NCBI RefSeq assembly: GCF_032598785.1
Contig: NZ_CP102984.1
Reading direction: 5' to 3' (one strand)
DNA: 64,000 nucleotides
Source: Terrisporobacter petrolearius
GTDB lineage: Bacteria; Bacillota; Clostridia; Peptostreptococcales; Peptostreptococcaceae
Shown here: in pieces, positions 31,965 through 40,368 of the stretch
Layout of the letters: the number at the start of each line of letters is the position of its first letter
Position numbering within the stretch: position 1 is the first letter of the stretch
Notes under the pieces: model-generated
The model's input: only the letters and a program-made list of their open reading frames with translations
Databases searched by the model: none
What the model was told of the DNA's origin: nothing
Translations under genes and position numbers: made by a program

Positions 31965-32160
31965 CCGAAAGATCATGTACTTTTAGGCAGGTCTCCTGAC
32001 TTAAAATCATCCTACTAACTTCTCCTTCCCATTTTACCAGTGGAGTTAAAGCTCTCCAAAGCTCTAAGTTTTCGTCATTATCACAGTAGCGGGGGCTGCT
32101 GTGGATTTTCACCACATTCCCTTTTAAGCCATTTGGCACCTTGAATAATATACTCATTCT
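31965..32160 (-). promoter_or_regulatory. Cobalamin (B12) riboswitch
   Basis: Minus-strand RNA has the conserved cobalamin aptamer order: GGTGCC (complement of 32135-32140), AAGGGAA, GTGAAAATCCAC, GCAGCCCCCGCTACTGTG, a CCACTGG peripheral stem and the B12 box region AAGTCAGGAGACCTGCC (complement of 31986-32002). The only downstream gene is the RseC-like gene 118 bases or more away, after which a terminator and a convergent gene follow. I see no GC-rich terminator in the gap, so the expression platform is unclear. A 70-codon ORF over it is spurious. Confidence 0.95.
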
Positions 32161-32227
32161 CTAGTTAAATGCATATTTTACTATGCTCTTTAATTATAAA
32201 ATATAATGTTTTTTTCTACAATAGGTT

Positions 32228-33121
32228 TTACTTTTTATAATAAGGTTCCACATGAATTATAACCTGGCAATTTGGATTAATTTCATGTTTAATCTCTCTT
32301 TCTATATTGTGAGAAAGACTATGAGCTTCTTCAGTAGTTGTATTTGCATCAATCATAATATGCATATCAATATAAATATCATTTGCACTGCCTCTACTTC
32401 TTATTTTATGAATATTTTTTATCTCATCAAAAGAATTTAATATTTCAGTAATTTTTTCTTCTCCTACAACTGCTTTGTCCAATAGTATACCAATAGATTC
32501 TTTGAAAATTTCATAAGATGCTTTTAGTATAAATAAAGATATAAATATGGATATAATAGGATCTGTAATTTGAGGTAAACCTAATTTAATTCCTATTAAT
32601 GATACTAAAACACCTACAGATATAAAAATATCACTTTTAGTATGAATAGAATCAGATATCAATATAAAACTTTTGTATTCTTCACCTTTTCTTCTTTCAT
32701 ATATGGTAACAAAAATATTTATACAAATAGTTAATATTAACGAAATTAAACTTATTAATGTTATATTTAGCTCGCTTGGATTTATAAATCGGCTAAATCC
32801 AGCAAATAAAGTTTTCAAACCTAAAAATAAAAGCATACCTCCAATAAACAAACTAGCAATTATTTCAGATTTCTTATGACCATAGGGATGTTCTTTATCA
32901 ACTGGTATACTAGCTATAGTAATTCCAATCAAGCCAACCACATTAGATAATCCATCAGATAAAGAATGAACTCCATCTGTACTTAAACTAGCACTATTTA
33001 TTAAATACCCCACCACTATTTTTGTTATAGCTACACCTAAGTTAGCAAACAAAATTATCCATAAAACAAATTTAACTTTTTTGTAATTTGCATTATTATC
33101 ATAATCAATTTGACTTTCCAT
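32228..33121 (-). CDS. Cation diffusion facilitator (CDF) transporter
   Basis: 297 aa, six membrane spans, then a cytoplasmic ferredoxin-like domain from about residue 210. Metal-site motifs: D49-x2-H52-x3-D56 in helix 2 (DGVHSLSD) and D157-x2-H160-x3-D164 in helix 5 (SDSIHTKSD). An Asp/His set like this fits export of Zn, Mn, Fe or Co by proton antiport; the cytoplasmic domain ends NCQVIIHVEP, usual for the family. Single gene on the minus strand. It lies directly upstream of the riboswitch, about 68 bases away, but the riboswitch is downstream of its stop and does not control it. Confidence 0.93.
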   Translation of the reverse strand: MESQIDYDNNANYKKVKFVLWIILFANLGVAITKIVVGYLINSASLSTDGVHSLSDGLSNVVGLIGITIASIPVDKEHPYGHKKSEIIASLFIGGMLLFLGLKTLFAGFSRFINPSELNITLISLISLILTICINIFVTIYERRKGEEYKSFILISDSIHTKSDIFISVGVLVSLIGIKLGLPQITDPIISIFISLFILKASYEIFKESIGILLDKAVVGEEKITEILNSFDEIKNIHKIRSRGSANDIYIDMHIMIDANTTTEEAHSLSHNIEREIKHEINPNCQVIIHVEPYYKK

Positions 33122-33185
33122 AAATCTCCCTCCAACTTTGAATTACATTAATAGTTAATAATATTTATCATTATCCTATATACTC

Positions 33186-33214
33186 AAAAATCCATGGACT
33201 ATGTCCATGGATTA
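33186..33214 (-). terminator. Terminator of dinB
   Basis: Perfect arms AATCCATGGAC and GTCCATGGATT with a 3-base loop, followed on the minus strand by TTTTTGAG, 9 bases after dinB. Confidence 0.85.
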
Positions 33215-33222
33215 ATAAAATA

Positions 33223-34320
33223 TTATTCAGTTTTTCTATTATCAATATATTCAAACAAGGTTATATTTGTTCCTTCTTCTTCATTAATTAAATTTAATAA
33301 TGTTACTCCTATAAGTCTTATATCTTTATGATTATGTTCTATATTTTTAAATAAGTTAAAGATATTCGTTCTAATATTCTCATGAGAACATATGGGATTA
33401 GCTAAGCTAGCACTTCTAGTTATTTGCCTAAAATCTCCATACTTTATTTTTAAAGTTACAGTCCTTCCCATCTTTTTTATACTTTTTGCTCTTTGAGATA
33501 CTTCCTCGCAAAGCTCATCCAAAATATTAATCAACTTTTCATCTTCTATATCTAAATTCTCGCTCAAAGTAGTTTCTGCACCTATGGACTTTCTTTCTCT
33601 ATTAGGTTCAACAGGTCTATTGTCTATACCCCTTGATAGTTGATAAAATAAATATCCTCTATTTTTAAAAATTGATTCCAATTCATTTATGTCCAATTGT
33701 CTCAAGTCATATCCTGTATTAATCCCTAAATTATGAAGAACCCTTTGAGTTACCTTTCCTACTCCGAAAAATTTACTTATAGGAAGATTATCAAGAAAAC
33801 TTTGTGTATTATCTTCTCTTATAATAGTAAGTCCATTTGGTTTGTTATAATCTGAGGCTAATTTAGCTAAAAACTTATTGTAAGATACTCCGGCAGATGC
33901 AGTTAATCCAGTTTTTTCATAAATTTCTTTTTTTATTAGTCGAGCAACTTCTGTGGCATATTTTATATTAAATTTATTTTCTGTAACATCTAAATAAGCT
34001 TCATCAAAGGATAAGGGTTCTACTAAATCTGTATATTTATGAAAAATCCTTCTTATTTCATATGATACTTGCTTATACACTTCAAACCTCGGTCTTACAA
34101 ATATGACATATGGACATCTTTTGTATGCAGTTTTACATGGCATTGCAGAATGAATTCCATACTTTCTTGCCTCGTAGGAACAGGTTGCAACTACACCTCT
34201 ACCTTGAGGATTCCCTCCTACAACTACAGGTTTTCCTTTTAAATTTGGATTATCCCTTTGTTCAATCGAAGCATAAAATGCATCCATATCTATATGGATT
34301 ATTTTTCTTTGATTTTTCAT
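33223..34320 (-). CDS. dinB: DNA polymerase IV (DinB), Y family
   Basis: 365 aa translesion polymerase. Palm motifs HIDMDAFYASIE with Asp11 and Asp13, and SFDEAYLDV with Asp106/Glu107, are intact; finger motif CSYEARKYGIHSAMP and the thumb HhH region KFFGVGKVT are present; the little-finger domain is complete. A GTG at 34329 gives three extra residues, but the ATG at 34320 has AAGGGTG at good spacing. The beta-clamp-binding end is not obvious. Single gene. Confidence 0.96.
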   Translation of the reverse strand: MKNQRKIIHIDMDAFYASIEQRDNPNLKGKPVVVGGNPQGRGVVATCSYEARKYGIHSAMPCKTAYKRCPYVIFVRPRFEVYKQVSYEIRRIFHKYTDLVEPLSFDEAYLDVTENKFNIKYATEVARLIKKEIYEKTGLTASAGVSYNKFLAKLASDYNKPNGLTIIREDNTQSFLDNLPISKFFGVGKVTQRVLHNLGINTGYDLRQLDINELESIFKNRGYLFYQLSRGIDNRPVEPNRERKSIGAETTLSENLDIEDEKLINILDELCEEVSQRAKSIKKMGRTVTLKIKYGDFRQITRSASLANPICSHENIRTNIFNLFKNIEHNHKDIRLIGVTLLNLINEEEGTNITLFEYIDNRKTE

Positions 34321-34367
34321 ACTTATCACCCTTTATTTCTTTAAATTAATCTCACTACATTGTAAAA

Positions 34368-34395
34368 TAGGCCACATTGATTATCAATATGGCCT
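34368..34395 (-). terminator. Terminator of the DUF1846 gene
   Basis: Arms GGCCACATTGAT and ATCAATATGGCC with one mismatch, 11 bases after the DUF1846 stop on the minus strand. Confidence 0.7.
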
Positions 34396-34405
34396 TAAGT
34401 ATCTA

Positions 34406-35911
34406 TTAATTATAGTATAAGTTTTGAGATGGATAGTCTGGATCACAAGTTACATGCATTCCTAACTTTCTAAATGTTTGTTCATCATCTTTGCTTATTA
34501 TTGTAGTTGAATGAGCTTGTATATTTTTTAATTCATCTAATTTTTCCATAGCAAGTTCTGCTGTTGGATTAGTTACTGCACATATAGCAAGTGCTGATAA
34601 AACTTCTTCTAAGCCAAGTGACACATTTTTTCCACCTAGTATTTCCGTTTTTAATTTTATAATTGGATTTAATATTACTGGTGATATTAAATACATATCA
34701 TCTGGGATATTAGCCATGTATTTTATTGCATTTAATACTGCAGCTGCAGATGCACACATCAAATCAGAGCCTTTACCTGTTATTATAGTTTCATCTTCAA
34801 CTTGTATAGCAACCACAGGGCATACATCTTGATTATTACTTTGTGATTTTAATTTTTCTGAGTATTCTCTAGCTGGATTAACCACAACTCTGTCTTCTGG
34901 TTTAACATTAACTTTTTCAAGTATTAAAGATATTGTATCATAAGCATCTTTGTTTACTTCGCCCTTTTTGTATTGACAAGCAGTGTTAAAGTATCTTCTT
35001 ATTATTTCATCTGTAGATGCTTCACGAACTACTTCGTCATCAACTATACCAAATCCAACTCTGTTAACACCCATATCTGTTGGTGATTTAAACATAGATT
35101 CTTTTCCAGTTATTTTTTCTATTATTTTCTTTAATACTGGGAACAATTCTAAATCTCTGTTGTAGTTAACTGATTTTTCTCCATAGGCATCTAAGTGGAA
35201 TGAATCTATCATGTTAACATCTTTTAAATCTACAGTAGCTGCTTCATAGGCTATGTTTACTGGATGATTTAATGGTAAGTTCCAAACTGGGAATGTTTCA
35301 AATTTTGAATACCCAACTGAATTTCCTCTTTTATTTTCATGATATAACTGACTTAGACAAGTCCCAAGCTTACCACTGTTTGGTCCTGGAGCAGTTACTA
35401 CTACTATTGGTTTTGTTGTTTCTATATATGGATTAGCTCCGTACCCTTCATCACTTACTATAGTGTTTACATCTGATGGGTATCCTTTAGTCGGAGCATG
35501 TTTATAAACTTTTATTCCACGTCTTTCTAATTTATTTATAAATACTGTTGTTGCAGGTTGTCCTTCAAATCTAGTAATAACTACACTATTTACATCTAAG
35601 TTATAACCTCTTAGGTCATCTATAAGTCTTAGAACTTCCATATCGTAAGTTATTCCGTAATCTCCCCTTACTTTGTTACGCTCTATATCACCTGCATAAA
35701 CACATATTACAACTTCTACTTGATCTTTTATGTTTTGTAAAACCTTGATTTTAGCGTTCTCATCAAACCCTGGAAGTATTCTTTTTGCATGTAAATCTCC
35801 CATTAGTTTTCCGCCAAACTCTAAGTATAGTTTATCAAATTTTTCTACTCTTTCTAGGATATATTTAGACTGTTCTTTTAGATATTTTTCATGGTCAAAT
35901 CCAATTTTCAT
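34406..35911 (-). CDS. DUF1846 family protein (UPF0371)
   Basis: 501 aa, the full family length. Conserved features include an FDHEKYLKEQSKYI start, LEFGGKLMGDLHAKRILPGF, the loop TAPGPNSGKLGTCLSQLYHE (which resembles a nucleotide-handling loop), and GADMIS-like Cys-containing stretches absent here. The family is widespread in Firmicutes and Actinobacteria, has solved structures and no firm reaction; nucleoside or cofactor chemistry has been suggested. Single gene with its own terminator and GAGGTG ribosome site. Confidence 0.92.
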   Translation of the reverse strand: MKIGFDHEKYLKEQSKYILERVEKFDKLYLEFGGKLMGDLHAKRILPGFDENAKIKVLQNIKDQVEVVICVYAGDIERNKVRGDYGITYDMEVLRLIDDLRGYNLDVNSVVITRFEGQPATTVFINKLERRGIKVYKHAPTKGYPSDVNTIVSDEGYGANPYIETTKPIVVVTAPGPNSGKLGTCLSQLYHENKRGNSVGYSKFETFPVWNLPLNHPVNIAYEAATVDLKDVNMIDSFHLDAYGEKSVNYNRDLELFPVLKKIIEKITGKESMFKSPTDMGVNRVGFGIVDDEVVREASTDEIIRRYFNTACQYKKGEVNKDAYDTISLILEKVNVKPEDRVVVNPAREYSEKLKSQSNNQDVCPVVAIQVEDETIITGKGSDLMCASAAAVLNAIKYMANIPDDMYLISPVILNPIIKLKTEILGGKNVSLGLEEVLSALAICAVTNPTAELAMEKLDELKNIQAHSTTIISKDDEQTFRKLGMHVTCDPDYPSQNLYYN

Positions 35912-36196
35912 TATGCACCTCTCAAAAATTATTTTTTCACTTATTATTTTTCACTAAGGCATTATTATATACCATATTAGTATTTTTTTTCAAGAAGTTT
36001 TTAATAATTTTTCGGATTTTTTAAATAGAAATAAAAGATAGTGATATTTTTCTATCTTTAAGGCCTGAATTTATTGATTTTTATTTTGTTTGTTTTTATT
36101 AGTTTTTAGTGAAAAATAGGTGCATAAATTCACCACTTTTTTAATGGTGGAGTTCTATTATATGATAATATTTTTTCTTAGTCAATACTTTTTTAT
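35912..36196. other. AT-rich intergenic leader with inverted repeat
   Basis: No gene. TATTTTTCACTAA (35944-35956) and its near-perfect complement TTAGTGAAAAATA (36106-36118) face each other about 150 bases apart, and GGTGCATAA occurs on both strands (35911 region and 36119 region). A small hairpin CACCA/TGGTG sits near 36135-36150. This is probably leader or promoter DNA for the DUF1846 gene. Confidence 0.4.
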
Positions 36197-36237
36197 AAAA
36201 AAAAATAACCTATTTGGAAAATCCAAATAGGTTATTA
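36197..36237 (-). terminator. Terminator of the 65-aa Cys-rich gene
   Basis: Perfect 15-base arms (AATAACCTATTTGGA and complement) with a 3-base loop, followed on the minus strand by an uninterrupted T run. Confidence 0.93.
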
Positions 36238-36260
36238 TAAATTAAACTATAATATTGTTA

Positions 36261-36458
36261 TTAGCAGCATCCGCAGTCGTCTTCTCCAAATCCACATGCA
36301 CAAACTATTAATAATAGTATTAAGAATGGTATCCAAGCACAAATATCTATTTCTGACCAGCAGTCTTGGAATGCTAAGAATAAGAAGAATAATATTATTA
36401 TCCACCAACCAGCTCCGAAAAATCCGCCTTCACATCCACCAAAGAATCTATCTAACAT
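36261..36458 (-). CDS. Small Cys/Trp/Gly-rich membrane protein
   Basis: 65 aa. N-terminus MLDRFFGGCEGGFFGAGWW, a hydrophobic helix (about residues 19-31), an acidic loop with QDCWSEIDIC, a second hydrophobic helix (about 42-54) and a tail CACGFGEDDCGCC. Seven cysteines in 65 residues, several at the tail, suggest metal binding or disulfide linking. It has a GGGGG ribosome site ahead of the ATG and a perfect terminator, which supports a real gene. I do not recognise the family; spore-associated small proteins of this style exist but that is only a guess. Confidence 0.65.
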   Translation of the reverse strand: MLDRFFGGCEGGFFGAGWWIIILFFLFLAFQDCWSEIDICAWIPFLILLLIVCACGFGEDDCGCC

Positions 36459-36556
36459 TACATTACCCCCTTGTTGATATTAAATAAATTTGTTATCTAA
36501 GATATACTATGAAGGTAGGTGTGTTTTTGACATTACTTTTTATAAAAAAAATATTT

Positions 36557-36709
36557 TTAATCTATAAGTTTCAGATACTTTACCATTTTCATATTTTTAA
36601 ACTTGTAACACAGGATTACATTTACAAATAAACTTATAATTATAGTCAGCAGTATGACTGCTATAAAATAACTACTGCCACTAGTGGGATTATTTATTCC
36701 TTCTATATT
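36557..36709 (-). other. Possible membrane-peptide frame without a canonical start
   Basis: A 50-codon minus-strand frame directly behind the RNase J stop reads as an N-terminal NIEGINNPTSGSS, one hydrophobic helix (YFIAVILLTIIISLFVNVIL) and a basic tail KFKNMKMVKYLKLID. The composition looks like a real single-span peptide, but there is no ATG, GTG or TTG before the helix; an in-frame TAG lies 24 bases upstream of the first codon listed. It may be a broken gene or chance. Confidence 0.3.
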
Positions 36710-38367
36710 TCCATAATTATGGGAAATACACTAGGCTTTCTCTTTGTTTTATCATAAAGTAATTGTTCCACAGATTTCTTTACACTTGATTTTAGTACTT
36801 GCCATTCAATAATTTCATTTGATAAACATTCTTCAATTTTTTCTCTAGATAAATTTTTCATTTCTCTTATTAAATCTTCTGACTCTCTCACATATATAAA
36901 TCCTCTAGTAATTATATCTGGTCCAGAAGCTATTTCATAATTTGTTTTATCTATGGCAACTACCACAATAACCATTCCATCTCTAGCAAGATTTCTTCTA
37001 TCTCTTAAAACAATGTTGCCCACATCTCCAACACCAAGACCATCCACATATAATATTCCTGTGTGAACTCTCTCTGTTGCAGAAGCTCCTTTAGATGTGA
37101 TTTCTAATACTTGACCTGTTTCTAATGTAAAAATATTTTCAGAGTCCATACCAAGTTTTTTTGCTAAGTCAGCGTGATGCTTTAAATGTCTATATTCACC
37201 ATGTACAGGCATAAAATATTTTGGCTTTACTAGAGTATGAATTAATTTTAATTCCTCTTGATAAGCATGCCCAGATACATGAATATCTTCTAAATCTTCA
37301 TAAATAACTTCTACACCTTTTCTAAAAAGTTGGTTTATTACCCTAGAAATTATCTTATCATTACCTGGAATTGGGGAAGCTGAGATTATAAATAAATCAT
37401 CTTGATGAATTTCTATTTTTCTATGACTACCAAAAGCAATTCTTGAAAGTCCTGCCCCTGCTTCTCCTTGGCTACCAGTAGTTATTATAGTTATGTTTTC
37501 ATCTGGATATCTATTCATATCATCTATATCAATCAATGATTCTTCTGGTATATTTAAATAACCTAGTTCAATTGCTACTCTTGATACATTCTCCATACTT
37601 CTTCCACTAAAAATAATTTTTCTATTTTCTTTTATAGAGGCATTAGCAATTTGTTGCATTCTATGAATATTTGATGCAAATGTGGCTACAATAACCCTTC
37701 CTTTGGCTCCTGAAAATATTCTATTTAAAGTTTCTCCTATGGTTTTTTCCGATAATGAATGACCTGCTCTTTCTATATTTGTACTATCAGCTAATAGTAA
37801 TAAAACTCCTTTTTTACCAAGAGTTGAAAATCTATTTAAATCCATAAGTCTTCCATCTATTGGTGTGTAATCAATTTTAAAATCTCCAGTATGAACAATT
37901 ACTCCTAAAGGAGTTGTTATAGCTAAAGAGCAGGCATCTGCTATGGAGTGAGTAGCCTGAATAAATTCTACTTTAATTTTATCAAGATCTACTGTATCTC
38001 CACTTTCCACAGGATGAACTGTTACCATGTCTTCCATCTTGTGCTCTTCCAATTTATTTTTAACTAATCCTAAAGTAAGTCTAGTTCCATAAATAGGCAT
38101 ATTAATTTGTTTTAGTATATAAGGAATAGCCCCAATATGATCCTCATGTCCATGAGTTAAAAATAAACCTTTAACTTTTTCTTTGTTGTCTATTAAATAT
38201 GTCACATCTGGAATTACTAAATCTACTCCATACATATCTTCATCTGGGAATGATATACCACAATCTATAACGATTATTTCATCTTCATATTCTATGGCTG
38301 TTATGTTTTTGCCTATTTCTCCTAATCCTCCAATTGGAATTACTTTGACACATCTTCTTTTTCTCAT
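36703..38367 (-). CDS. rnj: Ribonuclease J
   Basis: 554 aa metallo-beta-lactamase-fold RNase with 5'-exo and endonuclease activity in mRNA decay and RNA maturation. Zinc ligands are in THGHEDHIGAIP (H72, H74, D76, H77) and HTGDFKID; the beta-CASP part has ISASPIPGNDK and MPVHGEYRH. The C-terminus PSVFPIIMEI is the usual end of the family. The upstream ATG at 38385 lacks a good ribosome site, whereas the ATG at 38367 has AAGGAGA at 7 bases, giving MRKRRCVKVIPIGG. Whether it is J1 or J2 cannot be told from here. Confidence 0.95.
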   Translation of the reverse strand: MRKRRCVKVIPIGGLGEIGKNITAIEYEDEIIVIDCGISFPDEDMYGVDLVIPDVTYLIDNKEKVKGLFLTHGHEDHIGAIPYILKQINMPIYGTRLTLGLVKNKLEEHKMEDMVTVHPVESGDTVDLDKIKVEFIQATHSIADACSLAITTPLGVIVHTGDFKIDYTPIDGRLMDLNRFSTLGKKGVLLLLADSTNIERAGHSLSEKTIGETLNRIFSGAKGRVIVATFASNIHRMQQIANASIKENRKIIFSGRSMENVSRVAIELGYLNIPEESLIDIDDMNRYPDENITIITTGSQGEAGAGLSRIAFGSHRKIEIHQDDLFIISASPIPGNDKIISRVINQLFRKGVEVIYEDLEDIHVSGHAYQEELKLIHTLVKPKYFMPVHGEYRHLKHHADLAKKLGMDSENIFTLETGQVLEITSKGASATERVHTGILYVDGLGVGDVGNIVLRDRRNLARDGMVIVVVAIDKTNYEIASGPDIITRGFIYVRESEDLIREMKNLSREKIEECLSNEIIEWQVLKSSVKKSVEQLLYDKTKRKPSVFPIIMEI

Positions 38368-38506
38368 GTCTATTCTCCTTTTCATAGTCTAAATTAATTT
38401 ATTTTAAGTAAAAAATTATCTTTATCATATTCTATGTTCTTCTTATTATTTGCAATATCTGAATAATATATATTTTTAAAGTAAAAATATATATGGAGGT
38501 GATTTA

Positions 38507-39013
38507 GTGGCAAATTTAACTAGCAAAGAAAGATTTTTACTAGAAGGTGAAAAGTATCAACAACAATTAGTAATAGATAAATATAAGGACTATACTTTAC
38601 AAGCTCAAGATGACTCTCTAAAGAGCCTATTTTCCAATTTAGTTAAAATAGAAGAGAAACATTTAAATATGATTGATGAAATATTACAAGGAAAAGTTCC
38701 CCAAATAAACAAAGAAAATATTCATCCATATTATGAAAGTAATTCTAATGATTATATAAATATAGGTAATATTACCTTAACATCTTTAGATGAAAATCAT
38801 AGTTATGAAGAGGGTGATAAAATTATATGTTTTGATGCCTTAACAACAGAGGAACTTCTTCATTCAACATGTAGCGCATCTAGCTTAGAATTTGAAAAAA
38901 CTGAATTGGAAAATATTTTAAAATACATAATTGAAGAAAAATCAGAAAATCTAAAATATATAAATAATTATATGATTAAGAAAGGAATGTACAATAATAT
39001 TATTTATTTTTAA
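38507..39013 (+). CDS. CotF-like probable spore coat protein
   Basis: 168 aa, mostly helical. The N-terminal half (KERFLLEGEKYQQQLVIDKY, then LFSNLVKIEEKHLNMI) and the C-terminal SLEFEKTELENILKYIIEEKSENLKYI fit a ferritin-like helical bundle of the coat-F type, with a variable middle. Start is GTG at 38507 with a perfect GGAGGTG site. Members are deposited on the spore surface; without a search this is a family-level inference, and a non-coat ferritin-like role is possible. Confidence 0.55.
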   Translation: MANLTSKERFLLEGEKYQQQLVIDKYKDYTLQAQDDSLKSLFSNLVKIEEKHLNMIDEILQGKVPQINKENIHPYYESNSNDYINIGNITLTSLDENHSYEEGDKIICFDALTTEELLHSTCSASSLEFEKTELENILKYIIEEKSENLKYINNYMIKKGMYNNIIYF

Positions 39014-39032
39014 TATCTATTTGAAATTAAAA

Positions 39033-39067
39033 TGCCATATTAAACAAGTTTAATATGGCTATATTTA
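39033..39067. terminator. Terminator after the CotF-like gene
   Basis: Arms GCCATATTAAAC and GTTTAATATGGC with a short loop followed by a T-rich stretch; also ahead of the reading-through end of the M20 frame on the other strand. Confidence 0.8.
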
Positions 39068-39124
39068 TAACTATTTATTAAAATAAAGCACATTTAATAC
39101 ATGCATAGCGCTACCTATAGTTAA

Positions 39125-40255
39125 TCAACCCTCATCAATATCAAATGTGTCTGTATGAATTAAACTATTTATGTTTTTTTCTTTACTTCCACAACCTAAA
39201 TGAAAAAATACTCCTTTACAATTTTCCGTGTAAAAGGAAAAATCTTCAGCTCCCATAACAGGATACCTTTTTTCCTTATATGATTCTTTTCCCAGTAGTA
39301 TTTCTGTATTAAGTTTTATAATATCCACTAATTCTTTATCATTTATAACTGGCGGATAACCCTGGTTTTCCATATATAAATCACCTTCGCATTCATAGGC
39401 CTTTGCTGTATTTTCTACTATGTTTTTTGCTCTATCTACTATAAACTTTTTACTTTTCTCGTTTAAAGCTCTGATAGTTCCACTAATTTCCACATCTTCA
39501 CATATAACATTTTGAGCTTCTCCTCCAGATATTTTACCTAATGTTAATACTGCCATAGAAGAAGGAGAAATATTTCTACTTATTATACTTTGCAAAGATG
39601 TTATAACCTGAGCTGCACAAACTAAGGCATCTGTTCCATTTTCAGGATATGCCCCGTGAGCCCTTTTACCTTTTATCCTTATCTTTAAACTGCTGGAGCT
39701 AGCATTTAAAGTTCCTTCCCTACATTCAATAAATCCCCTCTCTACATTTGCCTGCACATGTAATCCAAACATATAATCTACCTTAGGGTTTTCTAAACAA
39801 CTATCATTTATTAAATATTTTGCTCCACCAAATCGTTCTTCTGCTCCTTGAAAAAAAAATTTAACATTTACTTCTAACTCTTCTCTCATTTCATATAAAA
39901 CTTTACAAGCTCCTATAAGCATAGCAGTATGAGCATCATGTCCACAGGCATGCATAATTCCCTCATGTTTTGATTTATATAGTTTATTATTTTTTTCACT
40001 TATTGGTAGTGCATCTATATCAGCTCTTATAGCAATAGTTTTATAAGCTGGATTTTTTATTATATAAGCTATTATTCCTCTATGGCTTTCAAACTCTTTA
40101 TATTCAATTCCTATTTCATCTAAATATTTTTTTATTTTTTCTTTAGTTATATACTCCTCCATGGCAAGTTCGGGTGTTTCATGTATGTCTCTTCTAATTT
40201 TAACTATCCAATCATTCAAATTGTTTACTTTATTAATCACGTCTTGAAAATCCAT
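39125..40255 (-). CDS. M20 family amidohydrolase, closed early by an in-frame TGA
   Basis: 376 aa zinc-dependent N-acyl-amino-acid amidohydrolase (peptidase M20D). Metal motifs: RADIDALPI near residue 77, ACGHDAHTAML with C104, H106, H109, GAEERFGGAK, GLHVQ and GAEDFSF, and the late His in LIHTDTFDIDEG. The frame stops at TGA (39125-39127) but continues open for 17 more codons to TAG at 39071-39073, reading LTIGSAMHVLNVLYFNK, which would give 394 aa, near the usual family length. Homologs often have Cys or Ala where the TGA lies, so this is a nonsense mutation, tolerated truncation or possible selenocysteine site. GGGGGTGATA ribosome site. Confidence 0.85.
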   Translation of the reverse strand: MDFQDVINKVNNLNDWIVKIRRDIHETPELAMEEYITKEKIKKYLDEIGIEYKEFESHRGIIAYIIKNPAYKTIAIRADIDALPISEKNNKLYKSKHEGIMHACGHDAHTAMLIGACKVLYEMREELEVNVKFFFQGAEERFGGAKYLINDSCLENPKVDYMFGLHVQANVERGFIECREGTLNASSSSLKIRIKGKRAHGAYPENGTDALVCAAQVITSLQSIISRNISPSSMAVLTLGKISGGEAQNVICEDVEISGTIRALNEKSKKFIVDRAKNIVENTAKAYECEGDLYMENQGYPPVINDKELVDIIKLNTEILLGKESYKEKRYPVMGAEDFSFYTENCKGVFFHLGCGSKEKNINSLIHTDTFDIDEG

Positions 40256-40368
40256 ATTATCACCCCCGTCATTTATAAAAATTTCATATATAATATAATT
40301 ATAGTATAGGATATTGATTAAAATTGTTACATTTTATATATTAGTTTTATATTTTTAAGGAGGTAAAA

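Noticed and set aside
31945..32157. 70-codon minus-strand ORF
   Set aside because: It coincides with the cobalamin aptamer, whose conserved sequence explains the region fully.
39071..39127. SECIS element behind the M20 TGA
   Set aside because: Only 4-5 bp stems with A/U or G-U pairs and no suitable loop were found; kept as an open test, not annotated.
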